Shown: one piece after another, positions 8,335 through 16,391 of the stretch
How positions within the stretch are numbered: the first letter of the stretch is position 1
Layout of the letters: each line of letters begins with the position of its first letter
Assembly: GCA_024276195.1 (NCBI GenBank)
Contig: JAJRXR010000076.1
Coordinates: forward strand, 1-39,155
Length of the DNA stretch: 39,155 bases
Source of the DNA: Planctomycetota bacterium
Lineage (GTDB): Bacteria > Planctomycetota > Phycisphaerae > Phycisphaerales > UBA1924
Direction: 5' to 3'
Notes under the pieces: generated by a model
What the model saw: only the letters and a program-made list of their open reading frames with translations
Told to the model about the DNA's origin: nothing
The model's database searches: none
Translations under genes and position numbers: made by a program

Positions 8335-8729
8335 CCTCACGCGAGCCCAACTTGCCCGCGGCGTACGTCGTCCTGACCACCTGCGACACGCACGACGAGG
8401 CGGCGTTGATCCGGTACGGGCTCAAGCTGCGCCAGATCATGAGCACGCTGAGCGTGCCGCGCGGATCGCTGCTGCCCGGGCGTACGCATAAACCGATCGA
8501 GGTGCTGGTGGCGCGCGAGAGCCTGGGGCGGGCGCGCGAGGCGATCGAGTACATCGCAGGAGCGGTGTACGGCGAGGGCGTCGCGGTGACACCCGACCAG
8601 CGCTGCGCGTTCTGCGACTACGACATGACCGGGCTCGGGGGCGTGACGATCTGCCCCGAGTGCGGGACCGATCTGGCCTCTGAGAGCGCCAAGCGGATGG
8701 CTAGGCGCCGGATCGCCCCGGACGCCTGA
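8331..8729 (+). CDS. DUF2007-like protein with zinc knuckle (paralogue of preceding gene)
   Basis: 132 residues from the ATG at 8331, which overlaps the upstream stop by ATGA. The N-terminal part (YVVLTTCDTHDEAALIRYGLKLRQI...IEVLVARESLGRAREAIEYI) parallels the DUF2007-like domain of the upstream protein, and the C-terminal CAFCDYDMTGLGGVTICPEC repeats the same four-cysteine knuckle. It has no membrane segment, so it may be the soluble partner of the membrane-anchored paralogue. Tandem duplication and divergence is the simplest explanation. Function unknown. Confidence 0.7.
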   Translation: MTSREPNLPAAYVVLTTCDTHDEAALIRYGLKLRQIMSTLSVPRGSLLPGRTHKPIEVLVARESLGRAREAIEYIAGAVYGEGVAVTPDQRCAFCDYDMTGLGGVTICPECGTDLASESAKRMARRRIAPDA

Positions 8730-8751
8730 CCAACTCGCTCAACACCATCAC

Positions 8752-8970
8752 CTAAAGAACTCCCGGCGGGCTCCTTCCTGAGCAGTCACGCTCGCTGGGC
8801 AGCGCCAGCCCGAGGCGGGCGCGATCGGCTCTGGACAGTTTCATGGCGCCGAAGCGACGCCCGCCGGTCTGCTCGCCCGAAAGCGCAGCGGACGACCGGC
8901 GCCGGGACAGCAAAAACATCGCGAGCGATGCGCCAACGCTGAGCAGTTCTGTCATCTCGTGTGCGCGCAT
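8752..8970 (-). CDS. Small basic protein, 72 residues, unknown
   Basis: Begins at ATG 8970 with a strong ribosome binding site (GAGGAG, 8 bases upstream). The longer upstream frame is rejected because it would run through the hairpin at 9023-9050. The N-terminal third is moderately hydrophobic (ELLSVGASLAMFLLS) and is followed by Arg-rich segments (SRRRSS, KLSRADRARLG). This could be a short signal anchor with a cytoplasmic basic tail. I do not recognise a family. It lies just after the terminator that closes the 39-residue ORF, so it would need its own promoter or read-through. Confidence 0.5.
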   Translation of the reverse strand: MRAHEMTELLSVGASLAMFLLSRRRSSAALSGEQTGGRRFGAMKLSRADRARLGLALPSERDCSGRSPPGVL

Positions 8971-9022
8971 GGATAGCGCTCCTCTGTTGGGGGTGCAACG
9001 GTGGATCAGGGCAAAACGAAAC

Positions 9023-9050
9023 AGGCCCCGGGGGAACACCCCCGGGGCCT
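9023..9050 (-). terminator. Intrinsic terminator, perfect 12-bp stem
   Basis: The arms at 9023-9034 and 9039-9050 are perfect reverse complements (aggccccggggg), with the loop aaca. On the minus strand the stem is followed by gtttcgttttgc, a T-rich tract, so it should end leftward transcription. It begins 26 bases after the stop of the 39-residue ORF. Confidence 0.8.
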
Positions 9051-9076
9051 GCGGAAATCACGGGATTTCGGCTCGG

Positions 9077-9196
9077 CTACCTCATCGGGGGCCTCTTGTT
9101 GTCGCTGGCGTCAACGCCCTGCATCTGGAACGTGTCCAGATCAGAAACGCAGGCGTACGCGAATGGGGCGCGGCTTTCGATCATGTTGTCGTTCAT
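9077..9196 (-). CDS. Very small ORF, 39 residues, unknown
   Basis: ATG at 9196, TAG ending at 9077. A textbook ribosome binding site (AAAGGAG at 9209-9203) lies six bases before the ATG, and a perfect intrinsic terminator begins 26 bases after the stop, so the unit looks like a complete short transcript. The product starts MNDNMIESR and ends NKRPPMR. It is mildly acidic, with no signal peptide or membrane helix and a single Cys. I do not recognise it. It could be a small regulatory protein, a leader peptide, or the coding part of a dual-function small RNA. A hairpin lies upstream at 9234-9251. Confidence 0.55.
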   Translation of the reverse strand: MNDNMIESRAPFAYACVSDLDTFQMQGVDASDNKRPPMR

Positions 9197-9233
9197 CTGT
9201 CGCTCCTTTCACGTTCGCAGGGTGATTCGTGAT

Positions 9234-9251
9234 GCGGGGTGAACACCCCGC
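9234..9251. other. Short inverted repeat upstream of the 39-residue ORF
   Basis: gcggggt (9234-9240) and accccgc (9245-9251) are perfect complements around gaac. It lies between the end of the aminopeptidase gene (9333) and the ribosome binding site of the small ORF. It could be a weak terminator for the aminopeptidase, an operator, or part of the small ORF's leader. There is no clear T-tract on either side. Confidence 0.4.
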
Positions 9252-9332
9252 CGTGGTTCGGAAGATACACATCCATCGGGCGGTGTCAACCGCAGACACG
9301 CACAAATCTCGAAAAAGACAGCACGATCTCTG

Positions 9333-10469
9333 TCACTCGGATCCCGGCCAGCCGGCGTGCGTGAAGCGTCCGTTCTCGTGGAAGGTCTCAGCGTCGGCGC
9401 TGATCGAGCCGCCCTCTCGCATGTCGCAGACCATGTCCCAGTGCAGGGCGGACTCGTTGGTGTTGCCGCTCTCGGGATAGCCCGCGCCGACCGCGGCGTG
9501 GAATGTCCCGCCGATCTTCTCGTCGAAGAGCGTGTTCTTCGAGAACTCCTTGATGGCGTAGTTCGTGCCGATGGCGATCTCGCCCATCGTGCGCGCGCCC
9601 TCGTCCTGGTCAAGCATGGCGAAGAGGTACGCCTCGTTCTTGCGCGCGCTCGCTTCAACAACGCGCCCGCCCTTGAAGACCAGTCGCACGCCCTCGACCT
9701 CGCGCCCGTCGTAGACGCAGGGGAAGGAATAGTTCACATGCCCGTCGGCGCCCTGGGGGCCGGTGAAGACCTCGCCGTCGGGGAAGTTCTGGTCGCCCCA
9801 GCAGTTGATCCACGTCCCGCCCTCGATCGGGACGCGCAGGTCGGTCCCGTCGTGCCCGTTGCGGGGCGGCGCCCGGAAGTGGAGCTCTTTCTTGGGTTGG
9901 AGAAAGTCGCACGCGAGCTGCTGCGAGACCTTGAGCGCGTTCCATGCGCCCGCGGGGTCAGCGAGATGCAGCATGCCCGCCTCGAAGACGAACCGCTCGT
10001 ACTGCGCCAGGCTCATCTCCGCGTCCTGGGCCGAGGCCTGGGTGGGCATCAGCGTCCCGACCCAGCGGAGCGACTCATCGGCGACGCGTTCCATGAACCG
10101 CTTCATCACCGGCTTGTGCGTCTGGCGGGCCGCAGCGGAGCGGGCCGGGTCGATCCGGCTGCTCGCCTTCGTGTTCGTCTCGGACCAGAACCCGATCTGG
10201 ACATCGACCTTCTCAACAAAGTCCATGCGCAGCGGGTTGAGGAAGGCGACCTGCTCGTCGGAGCCGTGTTCCATGAGGATCTCGTCGAGCGAGTGAGCCG
10301 CGGGTCGCCAGAACGGGCGCCCGCCGGCCTTGAGCACGGCCTCGTACACAGCCTCGATCGCGGGCATGGCGATGGGGTCGCCCACGATGCCGACGAGGTC
10401 GCCCGGTTTGACCCGAGTCGAGTAGCGAACCAGCACATCGGCGAGCTTGTCGAGTCTCTGATCCCGCAT
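9333..10469 (-). CDS. M29-family aminopeptidase
   Basis: 378 residues. Metallopeptidase of the thermophilic aminopeptidase family (AmpS/AmpT type, M29), a cytoplasmic two-metal enzyme that removes N-terminal residues. Signatures: N-terminal LDKLADVLVRYSTRVKPGDLV, the central IEGGTWINCWGDQNFPDGEVFTGP block with its metal-ligand Glu, and the C-terminal NESALHWDMVCDMR, which carries the HxD ligands. Length is close to the family norm. The start has GGAGG seven bases upstream. It is a single-gene unit, divergent from the OmpH-like gene. It does not have the small-subunit features of leucyl aminopeptidases. Confidence 0.93.
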   Translation of the reverse strand: MRDQRLDKLADVLVRYSTRVKPGDLVGIVGDPIAMPAIEAVYEAVLKAGGRPFWRPAAHSLDEILMEHGSDEQVAFLNPLRMDFVEKVDVQIGFWSETNTKASSRIDPARSAAARQTHKPVMKRFMERVADESLRWVGTLMPTQASAQDAEMSLAQYERFVFEAGMLHLADPAGAWNALKVSQQLACDFLQPKKELHFRAPPRNGHDGTDLRVPIEGGTWINCWGDQNFPDGEVFTGPQGADGHVNYSFPCVYDGREVEGVRLVFKGGRVVEASARKNEAYLFAMLDQDEGARTMGEIAIGTNYAIKEFSKNTLFDEKIGGTFHAAVGAGYPESGNTNESALHWDMVCDMREGGSISADAETFHENGRFTHAGWPGSE

Positions 10470-10617
10470 TGGAGGCCTCCAGGGGCTGATCGTGGGTTGA
10501 GGTGACAGGATAGACAGGCCCGGGGCAACTCTGCCGCTCTAGAATCACCCTGCGGCTGCGCCTTGCGGCCCCCCCACCCTTTGAGATGATGCGCCGCGGC
10601 GCAGACGGGAGTCCATC

Positions 10618-11313
10618 ATGCGTACCCTGGATCGAGTTGTGCTTCTGTTGCTTGCTGGCGGCGTTCTGACATTGATCCTCGGGTTGCGAGGCATCTCGTC
10701 GCAGGATTCCGGGCAGCGTCTGGCCAGCGCCGACGTGCTGACACTTGTCGAGGATGTGCTTCGCACCGATGTCTACGCGGACCCCCGCGTCAAGCAAGAG
10801 GCCGAGCTGTTTGATGCGATGCAGGCGATGCAGGCGCAGATGCAGATGATGTCGCAGGAGCTGCAGACGCTCCAGCCGGGTGACCCCCGCGGGCCGCAGC
10901 TGTACGCCGATCTTCAGGCCAAGCAGCTCGAGGCGCAGAACTTCCAGCAGAGATCGTTCGAGAGCTTCCAGAGCCTTGGCTCTGGCCAGGCGAAAGAGGT
11001 GTACGCGACGGTGCGCGCCGCGACCGCGCGTGTGGCAGAGCGCGAGGGGTTCTCGCATGTGATCGCCAACCGCGCGGGCGTGGAGATGGAGGGCACGGCG
11101 ACGCTGACGGCGGTGACTCAGGAGATCCTGGCGCGCCCGCTGGCCGTGGGCGCGGACCGGCACGACCTGACCGCGCTGATCCGGGCGGAGCTGGGCCTGC
11201 CCGAACCGGGGAGCGAGCCCGAGGCGTCCGCCGACGACGACGCGCCGGGCGGCGCCGAGGACGCGGTGGAATCAGGGAGTGTCGAGGAGATGAACGATCA
11301 GCCGGCGCCATGA
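10618..11313 (+). CDS. OmpH/Skp-like periplasmic protein
   Basis: 231 residues. It has an N-terminal signal or anchor (VVLLLLAGGVLTLILGL) and then a helical, Gln/Met/Glu-rich coiled-coil region (about residues 60-130), as in the tentacles of Skp/OmpH chaperones that hold unfolded outer-membrane proteins. The order SADVLTLVEDVL, a long coiled coil, then VYATVRAATARVAEREGFSHVI fits the family. An acidic, Asp/Glu/Ala-rich tail follows the last helix (after about residue 195) and is unusual. The uncleaved-looking signal might leave it membrane-tethered. Convergent with lipB, overlapping by 16 bases. Family assignment is by pattern only. Confidence 0.7.
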   Translation: MRTLDRVVLLLLAGGVLTLILGLRGISSQDSGQRLASADVLTLVEDVLRTDVYADPRVKQEAELFDAMQAMQAQMQMMSQELQTLQPGDPRGPQLYADLQAKQLEAQNFQQRSFESFQSLGSGQAKEVYATVRAATARVAEREGFSHVIANRAGVEMEGTATLTAVTQEILARPLAVGADRHDLTALIRAELGLPEPGSEPEASADDDAPGGAEDAVESGSVEEMNDQPAP

Positions 11314-12002
11314 TCGCGCAGGCGTGAGGCGAGCGCCTCTACAAGCGCGCCTTTGACCTGGTCCATGCTGGGAGTCTGATCGCCCAGGAGGCGTTCGAGG
11401 CTGGTGACGGTTCGCCCGTGCAGGCCGCAGGGGACGATGAGGTCGAAGTGTGAGAGGTCCGTGCGGATGTTGAGCGCGAGGCCGTGCAAGGTGACCCAGC
11501 GCCGGACGCGGATGCCGATGGCGCAGATCTTGGCGTTGACGCCCTGGCGCTCGACCCAGACGCCGGTGGCTTCGGGGTCGCGCCGCGCGTTGACGCCGAA
11601 GGCGGAGAGGGTGTCGATGACGCTGGCTTCGAGGAGGCGGGAGTGCTCGTGGATGCCCAGGCGGAGGCGTTTGAGGTCGAAAATGGCGTAGGCGACGAGC
11701 TGGCCCGGGCCGTGGTAGGTGACGTCGCCGCCGCGGTTGGTCTGGGCCAGGGAGACGCCCCGCTGGCGGAGCGTCTCTTCCGAAGCCAGGACGTGCCCGG
11801 GGGCGTCGGGGCGGCGCGAGACGGTGATGACCGGGTCGTGCTCGACGAGGAGCAGCTCGGCGGGGGCGCCGGCGCTCTGGTCGCGCCGGGCAAGGACCGC
11901 CTCGTTGAGCGAGACCTGTCGCTCGTAGGCCCGGGCGTAGTCCATGCGTCCCAGATCGGTCACACTGATCAGCGGAGCATCCACGGGATGCACTGTACGC
12001 AC
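11298..12002 (-). CDS. lipB: Octanoyltransferase LipB
   Basis: Transfers octanoyl from octanoyl-ACP to lipoate-dependent enzyme domains, the first step of lipoic acid synthesis. Signatures: LLLVEHDPVITVSRR, RGGDVTYHGPGQLVAY, a catalytic-Lys block with NAKICAIGIRVRRWVTLHGLALN around it, and the catalytic Cys in VPCGLHGRT (about residue 192 of 234). Start uncertain: GTG codons at 12002, 11993 and 11984 are all possible. I list the longest that does not enter lpxA, which starts 15 bases away on the other strand. Upstream in-frame sequence is Arg/Ser-rich shadow coding and is rejected. No lipA is in the window. Confidence 0.93.
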   Translation of the reverse strand: MRTVHPVDAPLISVTDLGRMDYARAYERQVSLNEAVLARRDQSAGAPAELLLVEHDPVITVSRRPDAPGHVLASEETLRQRGVSLAQTNRGGDVTYHGPGQLVAYAIFDLKRLRLGIHEHSRLLEASVIDTLSAFGVNARRDPEATGVWVERQGVNAKICAIGIRVRRWVTLHGLALNIRTDLSHFDLIVPCGLHGRTVTSLERLLGDQTPSMDQVKGALVEALASRLRDHGAG

Positions 12003-12016
12003 GCTACGATTGCCCC

Positions 12017-12871
12017 ATGACCGCGACCACGACCGGGATTCACCCGACTGCGATTGTGTCCGACGAGGCCGAGCTTGGCGATGGCGTGGAGATCGGGGCG
12101 TACTGCATCGTCCGGGGGCGGGTCCGCCTGGGCGACGGGGTCCGCCTGATTTCTCATGTCTGTGTCGATGGACCCGGGGAAATCGGCGCGGGAACCGTCG
12201 TTTTCCCGTTCGCATCGCTGGGGGCGCCGGCCCAGGACCGAAAGCTCGGACTCGGCGACATTTCCGCGGGCTTTGTGATCGGCGAGCAGGGCATCATCCG
12301 CGAGTATGTCAGCGTTCACAGCGCGACCAACGATCAGACCCCCACCACCATCGGCGACCGCGTGTTCATGATGTGTACCAGCCACGTCGGGCACGACGCC
12401 CGCGTGGGCGACGACGTCATCCTCGTCAACGGCGCCCTGATCGGGGGGCACGCGGTCGTGGGCGACCAGGTGAACATGTCGGGGCATTCGGCGTTGCACC
12501 AGCACTGCCGCATCGGGAGGCTGAGCATGATCTCGGGCGTGGTATTCTCGATGGACGTGCTCCCGTTCTCCATGGCGACCCACCGCAACCGCATCGCGGG
12601 TGTCAACCTCGTGGGTATGCGCCGGGCGGGCATGGACCGGAGCGAGATTCAGGCGGTCCGAGAGGCGTTCCGAGACCTGGTTCGCAACGGGCTCATGAGG
12701 CAGGATCTGATCAGCGAGCTGCGGGCGCGAGGCGAAGGGCGGTTCCCGGCCCTCATCGAGATGGCCGAGTTCGCCGAGGGCGCCAAACGCGGGCTGGCCC
12801 CGGGCGTTCGCAAGGGCAAGCGAGACCTGGGCAGCGCGGAGGACGATGCTGATGTTGACTCCAGCGCCTGA
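12017..12871 (+). CDS. lpxA: Acyl-ACP--UDP-N-acetylglucosamine O-acyltransferase LpxA
   Basis: 284 residues. Cytoplasmic first enzyme of lipid A synthesis. The N-terminal two-thirds is a left-handed parallel beta helix of hexapeptide repeats (IHPTAIV, AELGDGVEIGAYCIV and so on). The catalytic His lies in HVGHDARVGDDV at about residues 129-140. The family's second signature, HSALHQHCRIG, and the C-terminal helical bundle with NLVGMRRAGM are present. It lacks a neighbouring lpxD or fabZ, so it sits apart from the classic lpx cluster and instead heads a run of plus-strand genes. Its presence supports an outer membrane containing lipid A-like lipid. Confidence 0.93.
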   Translation: MTATTTGIHPTAIVSDEAELGDGVEIGAYCIVRGRVRLGDGVRLISHVCVDGPGEIGAGTVVFPFASLGAPAQDRKLGLGDISAGFVIGEQGIIREYVSVHSATNDQTPTTIGDRVFMMCTSHVGHDARVGDDVILVNGALIGGHAVVGDQVNMSGHSALHQHCRIGRLSMISGVVFSMDVLPFSMATHRNRIAGVNLVGMRRAGMDRSEIQAVREAFRDLVRNGLMRQDLISELRARGEGRFPALIEMAEFAEGAKRGLAPGVRKGKRDLGSAEDDADVDSSA

Positions 12872-12895
12872 TGCGTCCGCGCCCCTGTCGATAGG

Positions 12896-13813
12896 ATGAA
12901 CCGTATGGCTGACACCCCACCCGAGCTGACGCGCGAGACCCCCGCGTGCCTGTGCGTGCTGGCGTCGGGCTCGTCGGGCAACTGCTCGGTGCTGCTGCGT
13001 CGGTCCGAGCGGGGCGTGCGCGCGACGCTCATCGACGCGGGGCTCAGCCCCAGACGGACGCGCCGCCTGCTCGCAGAGCACGGCGTCCCGCTGCGCCTCG
13101 TCGATGACGTCCTGCTGACCCACCTCGACTCAGACCACTTCCACCCGGGGTGGATGCGTGAGCTGGACCGGGATGTCGGCGAGCTGCGCGCCAGGCTGCA
13201 CGTCCACGAACGCCACGCCCGACGCCTCGCCTCGCTCGGGCTCCCGCCCCGCGCGACATCTGCGTTCGAGGATGAGATCAATCTGCCCGGCGCCCGCGTC
13301 GGCGCGGCCCTGCTCTCGCACGACACCCTCGGGGTCGCGGCCTTCCGGTTCGACTTTGATGGTCCGAGCCCGCCCTCGCTCGGGTTCGCGACCGACCTGG
13401 GGCGCCCGTCGGATGAGCTCGTCGTCCACCTGCACGCGGTCAGCACGCTGGCGATCGAGTCCAACTACTGCCCCGTGATGCAGCGTGAATCAGAACGACC
13501 CGGCTTTCTCAAGGCGCGGATCATGGGCGGGAGCGGGCACCTGAGCAACGAGCAGTGCGCCGCGACAACCCGGCGCATCTCGCCCAGAGAGCGTGTCGTG
13601 CTGCTGCACCTGTCGCGCCAGTGCAACACGCCCGCGCTGGCGTCGGCGCCCCACCACGGCGCGCCGTACCAGCTCACGATCTCGGACCAGACCAAGGCGA
13701 CGGGGTGGATCCCGATCTCGGCGCCGCCCGCGGGCTCGCCCGAGGCGAGCCCGCCAACGCTCGTCGAGACGCTCCCGCTGTTCGGGGCGACCGCCCGGGG
13801 CGCGTGCAAGTGA
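12896..13813 (+). CDS. MBL-fold metallo-hydrolase, YycJ/WalJ-like
   Basis: 305 residues. The opening CLCVLASGSSGNCSVLL is the hallmark of the YycJ group of metallo-beta-lactamase-fold proteins, thought to be nucleases or phosphoesterases. Other blocks fit: TLIDAGLSPRRTRRLL, LSHDTLGV, FATDLGRPSDEL, ESNYCPVM and GHLSNEQC. The metal motif reads THLDSDH rather than the usual THxHxDH, so the second His is Asp. This may change the metal or the activity. Two starts are possible, ATG 12896 and ATG 12905. The next gene starts in its stop codon (GTGA), so they are coupled. Confidence 0.8.
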   Translation: MNRMADTPPELTRETPACLCVLASGSSGNCSVLLRRSERGVRATLIDAGLSPRRTRRLLAEHGVPLRLVDDVLLTHLDSDHFHPGWMRELDRDVGELRARLHVHERHARRLASLGLPPRATSAFEDEINLPGARVGAALLSHDTLGVAAFRFDFDGPSPPSLGFATDLGRPSDELVVHLHAVSTLAIESNYCPVMQRESERPGFLKARIMGGSGHLSNEQCAATTRRISPRERVVLLHLSRQCNTPALASAPHHGAPYQLTISDQTKATGWIPISAPPAGSPEASPPTLVETLPLFGATARGACK

Positions 13814-14628
13814 GCGCGTCCAAAGCCGGGCGCCTGACGACCCGCGCCGATCGCCGGCGTTCGCCCCGATCGCCCAGGCGGGCGCGCGAGCTTGAGCGGA
13901 AGATCGGGCCTTGGCTGCGCTCGGTGCTGCGCCTGCGTCAGACGTGGCGCGTCGAGGGCGTCCGGTACAAAGAGCGGACGCGGACGCCGCTGCGCCGATC
14001 GCTCGGGCGCCACAGCGAGGGCGAGAAGGTGTACGACGTGCGGTTCCCCGGGCCATCGGCGCCGGCGCCCATGGCGATCCACGCGACCCGCCAGCGGATC
14101 TTCGCCGATCTGGCGCCCTGCCCACGGGTCAATGGCATTCGGGCGCTGCGGTCGCTCATCCGCCCCGGGTGGCGCGTCTTCGAGGTCGGGTGCGCCACCG
14201 GAGGAGGCTCGGCCCTGCTCAGCGAGCTCGTCGGGCCTTCGGGCGGGGTGGTCAGCGTCGGGACGGACCGCGAGTCGATCCGGTTCGCCAGGCGGCGCTA
14301 CCGCAGGGGCAACCTCGGGTTCGAGGTGGGCGGGAGCGAGACGCTCGACGGCGAGACCGACGCCTCGTACGACGCCGTGATCGCTCACCGGGCGCCCCAG
14401 GCGAACCCCCAGGGCGAGGACGCGATGCTCGCCGAGCTGTGGCGGGTCGTCGCCCCGGGCGGGCTCCTAGCCTGCAGATCATCGCAGGCTGGCGACGGGG
14501 GCGAGACGACCGAGATCCGCCTGCGCCTGCTCTGCCGAGACGCCCAGATCGACCACGCCCGGTCGGCTGATCGTGAGATCACATGGGTCATCGCCAGACG
14601 CCCGGCGACAGAGCCCGCGCGAGATTGA
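13810..14628 (+). CDS. SAM-dependent methyltransferase (class I, putative)
   Basis: 272 residues from GTG 13810, overlapping the upstream stop by GTGA. The N-terminal ~120 residues are Arg-rich (TRADRRRSPRSPRRARELERK) and could bind RNA. Next comes a Rossmann methyltransferase fold: LIRPGWRVFEVGCATGGGSALL (motif I), GGVVSVGTDRESIRFARRRY (motif II) and AMLAELWRVVAPGGLLAC. Substrate unknown. Its neighbours are rsfS and aroB. The basic N-terminus and the ribosome-related neighbour hint at an RNA or ribosomal target, but that is only a guess. Confidence 0.7.
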   Translation: MSASKAGRLTTRADRRRSPRSPRRARELERKIGPWLRSVLRLRQTWRVEGVRYKERTRTPLRRSLGRHSEGEKVYDVRFPGPSAPAPMAIHATRQRIFADLAPCPRVNGIRALRSLIRPGWRVFEVGCATGGGSALLSELVGPSGGVVSVGTDRESIRFARRRYRRGNLGFEVGGSETLDGETDASYDAVIAHRAPQANPQGEDAMLAELWRVVAPGGLLACRSSQAGDGGETTEIRLRLLCRDAQIDHARSADREITWVIARRPATEPARD

Positions 14629-14665
14629 ACGGCTGGGGCGATTTCTGAGCGATACCCTCTGGGCA

Positions 14666-15103
14666 ATGGAGAACATCGAAACGACACTCAACGACCCCGG
14701 GCGGTTCGCCGCCCGATCCACGGGCGACCCGGCCCTGACCCGCGCCTTCGCGATCGACGCGGCACTGCTGCTCATCGACGACAAGTGCGAGGACGTGCTG
14801 GTGCTCGACGTGACCAAGACGTCGCCCGTGACCGACTACATCATCATCGGGACGGGCACCTCGGACCGCCAGATGAACGCGGCCCTGAGCCACGCGACAG
14901 ACCTGGGCGAGGAGCGGGGCTTCCCCCGGTACCGGTCGCACGTCGATGAGCGCGGGACGTGGCAGCTCGCGGACTTTGTCGATGTGGTGATCCACGTGTT
15001 CGAGCCGAACGCGCGGGCGCACTATGACCTGGAGATGCTGTGGGGCGAGGCGCCGCGGGTCAAGCTGCCCGAGAGGAAATCGCCCGGGACGGGCGGGCCG
15101 TGA
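14666..15103 (+). CDS. rsfS: Ribosomal silencing factor RsfS
   Basis: 145 residues from ATG 14666. It binds ribosomal protein uL14 and blocks subunit joining during starvation. The RsfS (DUF143) domain is seen as AIDAALLLIDDKCEDVLVLDV, SPVTDYIIIGTGTSDRQ, and the C-terminal GTWQLADFVDVVIHVFEPNARAHYDLEMLWGEAP with its Tyr-Leu-Glu-x-Leu-Trp signature. The first ~30 residues are an extra N-terminal extension. It usually pairs with nadD, which is absent here. Instead aroB starts within its stop (GTGA), indicating coupled translation. Confidence 0.93.
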   Translation: MENIETTLNDPGRFAARSTGDPALTRAFAIDAALLLIDDKCEDVLVLDVTKTSPVTDYIIIGTGTSDRQMNAALSHATDLGEERGFPRYRSHVDERGTWQLADFVDVVIHVFEPNARAHYDLEMLWGEAPRVKLPERKSPGTGGP

Positions 15104-16257
15104 GCGCATCGGTCCGTGTCGAGCTTGGCGAGCGCGCCTACGACGTCCGCATCGGCGCGGGGGCGCTCGGTTCGCTGGCGTCAAACATCCGCGACGCCCT
15201 CGGGGCGACGCCCGCGCGGGCGCTGCTCGTCATTGACCGGGGCATCCCGCACGAACGCGTCGATCGCATCGCGGGCGAGCTCGAACGCGCCGGAACGATC
15301 CTGACGCGCGCCCAGGTCGATCCGAGCGAACAGATCAAATCACTCGAAACATACGGGCGCCTGCTCGAATCCGCCGCCCAGGCCCGCCTCGAACGCACCG
15401 ACCCCGTCATTGCCCTCGGCGGCGGGATCGTGGGCGATCTGGGCGGGTTCGTCGCCGCGACCTACCGACGCGCCGTGCCCGTCATCCAGGCCCCCACCAC
15501 CCTGCTGTCGATGGTGGACGCCTCGGTCGGCGGGAAGACGGGCGTGAATCTTTCGAGCGAGCTCGGTGGGCGCCGACGCCTGCTCAAAAACTTTGTCGGC
15601 GCCTTCCACCAGCCGAGGCTGGTCGTCGCCGACACGAACATGCTCGCCTCGCTCGAGGCGCGGGTTTTCCGCGCGGGGCTGGGCGAGTGCGTCAAGCACG
15701 CGATGATCTCGGGCTCGGACGAGCTGCTGTCATGGACGGAAACGAACGCCGACGCGATTCTGTCGCACGACGCCGCCGCCGTTGGCGAGCTGGTCTCGCG
15801 GAGCGTCACGCTCAAGGCTCGCGTGGTTGCGGGCGATGAGCGGGAGACCCAGGCGGACGGCGGGCGGGCGCTGCTCAACCTCGGGCACACCTTCGCCCAC
15901 GCGATCGAAACGCTCGACGGTGTCAGCCCGCGCGGGTCGGACGAGCAGGGTCTTCAGCACGGCGAGGCCGTCGCGATCGGCCTCGTCGCGGCTCTGGCCT
16001 CGGGCGAGGCGCTGGGCATGGCCCCGCCAGAGCTCGCCCCGCGGATCCGGGCGCTGCTCGAGCGCCTCGGGCTGCCCACGGGCGCTGCGGGCCTGCCCCG
16101 GGCGGACGACCTGATGAGCGCCATGATCGACGACAAGAAAACAGTCGGCGGGCGACTGCGCCTGATCGTCCCGACCGGAGCGGGGCAGGCCCGGGTGGTT
16201 CAAGACCCGCCGGACAGCGCGGTGCGCGCCGGGCTGGCGGCCATCGGCGCCCCCTGA
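15100..16257 (+). CDS. aroB: 3-dehydroquinate synthase
   Basis: 385 residues from GTG 15100, overlapping the rsfS stop. Second enzyme of the shikimate pathway: NAD- and metal-dependent cyclisation of DAHP to 3-dehydroquinate in the cytoplasm. Signatures: ALGGGIVGDLGGFVAATYRR (NAD binding), QAPTTLLSMVDASVGGKTGVN, GLGECVKHAMI with a metal-ligand Glu, LNLGHTFAHAIE with a metal-ligand His, and QHGEAVAIG with another. DDKKT near the C-terminus is also typical. Length is normal. A small inverted repeat follows the stop at 16264-16279. Confidence 0.95.
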   Translation: MSASVRVELGERAYDVRIGAGALGSLASNIRDALGATPARALLVIDRGIPHERVDRIAGELERAGTILTRAQVDPSEQIKSLETYGRLLESAAQARLERTDPVIALGGGIVGDLGGFVAATYRRAVPVIQAPTTLLSMVDASVGGKTGVNLSSELGGRRRLLKNFVGAFHQPRLVVADTNMLASLEARVFRAGLGECVKHAMISGSDELLSWTETNADAILSHDAAAVGELVSRSVTLKARVVAGDERETQADGGRALLNLGHTFAHAIETLDGVSPRGSDEQGLQHGEAVAIGLVAALASGEALGMAPPELAPRIRALLERLGLPTGAAGLPRADDLMSAMIDDKKTVGGRLRLIVPTGAGQARVVQDPPDSAVRAGLAAIGAP

Positions 16258-16263
16258 TCTGGC

Positions 16264-16279
16264 GAGGCGCTGGCGCCTC
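16264..16279 (+). terminator. Short hairpin after aroB, weak terminator candidate
   Basis: gaggcgc and gcgcctc face each other across two bases, so the effective stem is six pairs with a four-base loop. It begins seven bases after the aroB stop and has no T-tract, so it may only attenuate. A 144-base gap to the ParA-type gene suggests that gene may also have its own promoter. Confidence 0.3.
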
Positions 16280-16391
16280 TCTCGGACGAAAATCTGGTTC
16301 TGGAGCGATCGGACGCGCTGGCCCGATAAGGCTGGCAGCCGCCGGTTCGCCATCGTTTACCGCGATCGGGCCGCGGACGACTGCGAGCAAA

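Noticed and set aside
9357-10505. Plus-strand open frame of 382 codons opposite the aminopeptidase
   Set aside because: The minus-strand M29 protein is clear and this frame has no motif.
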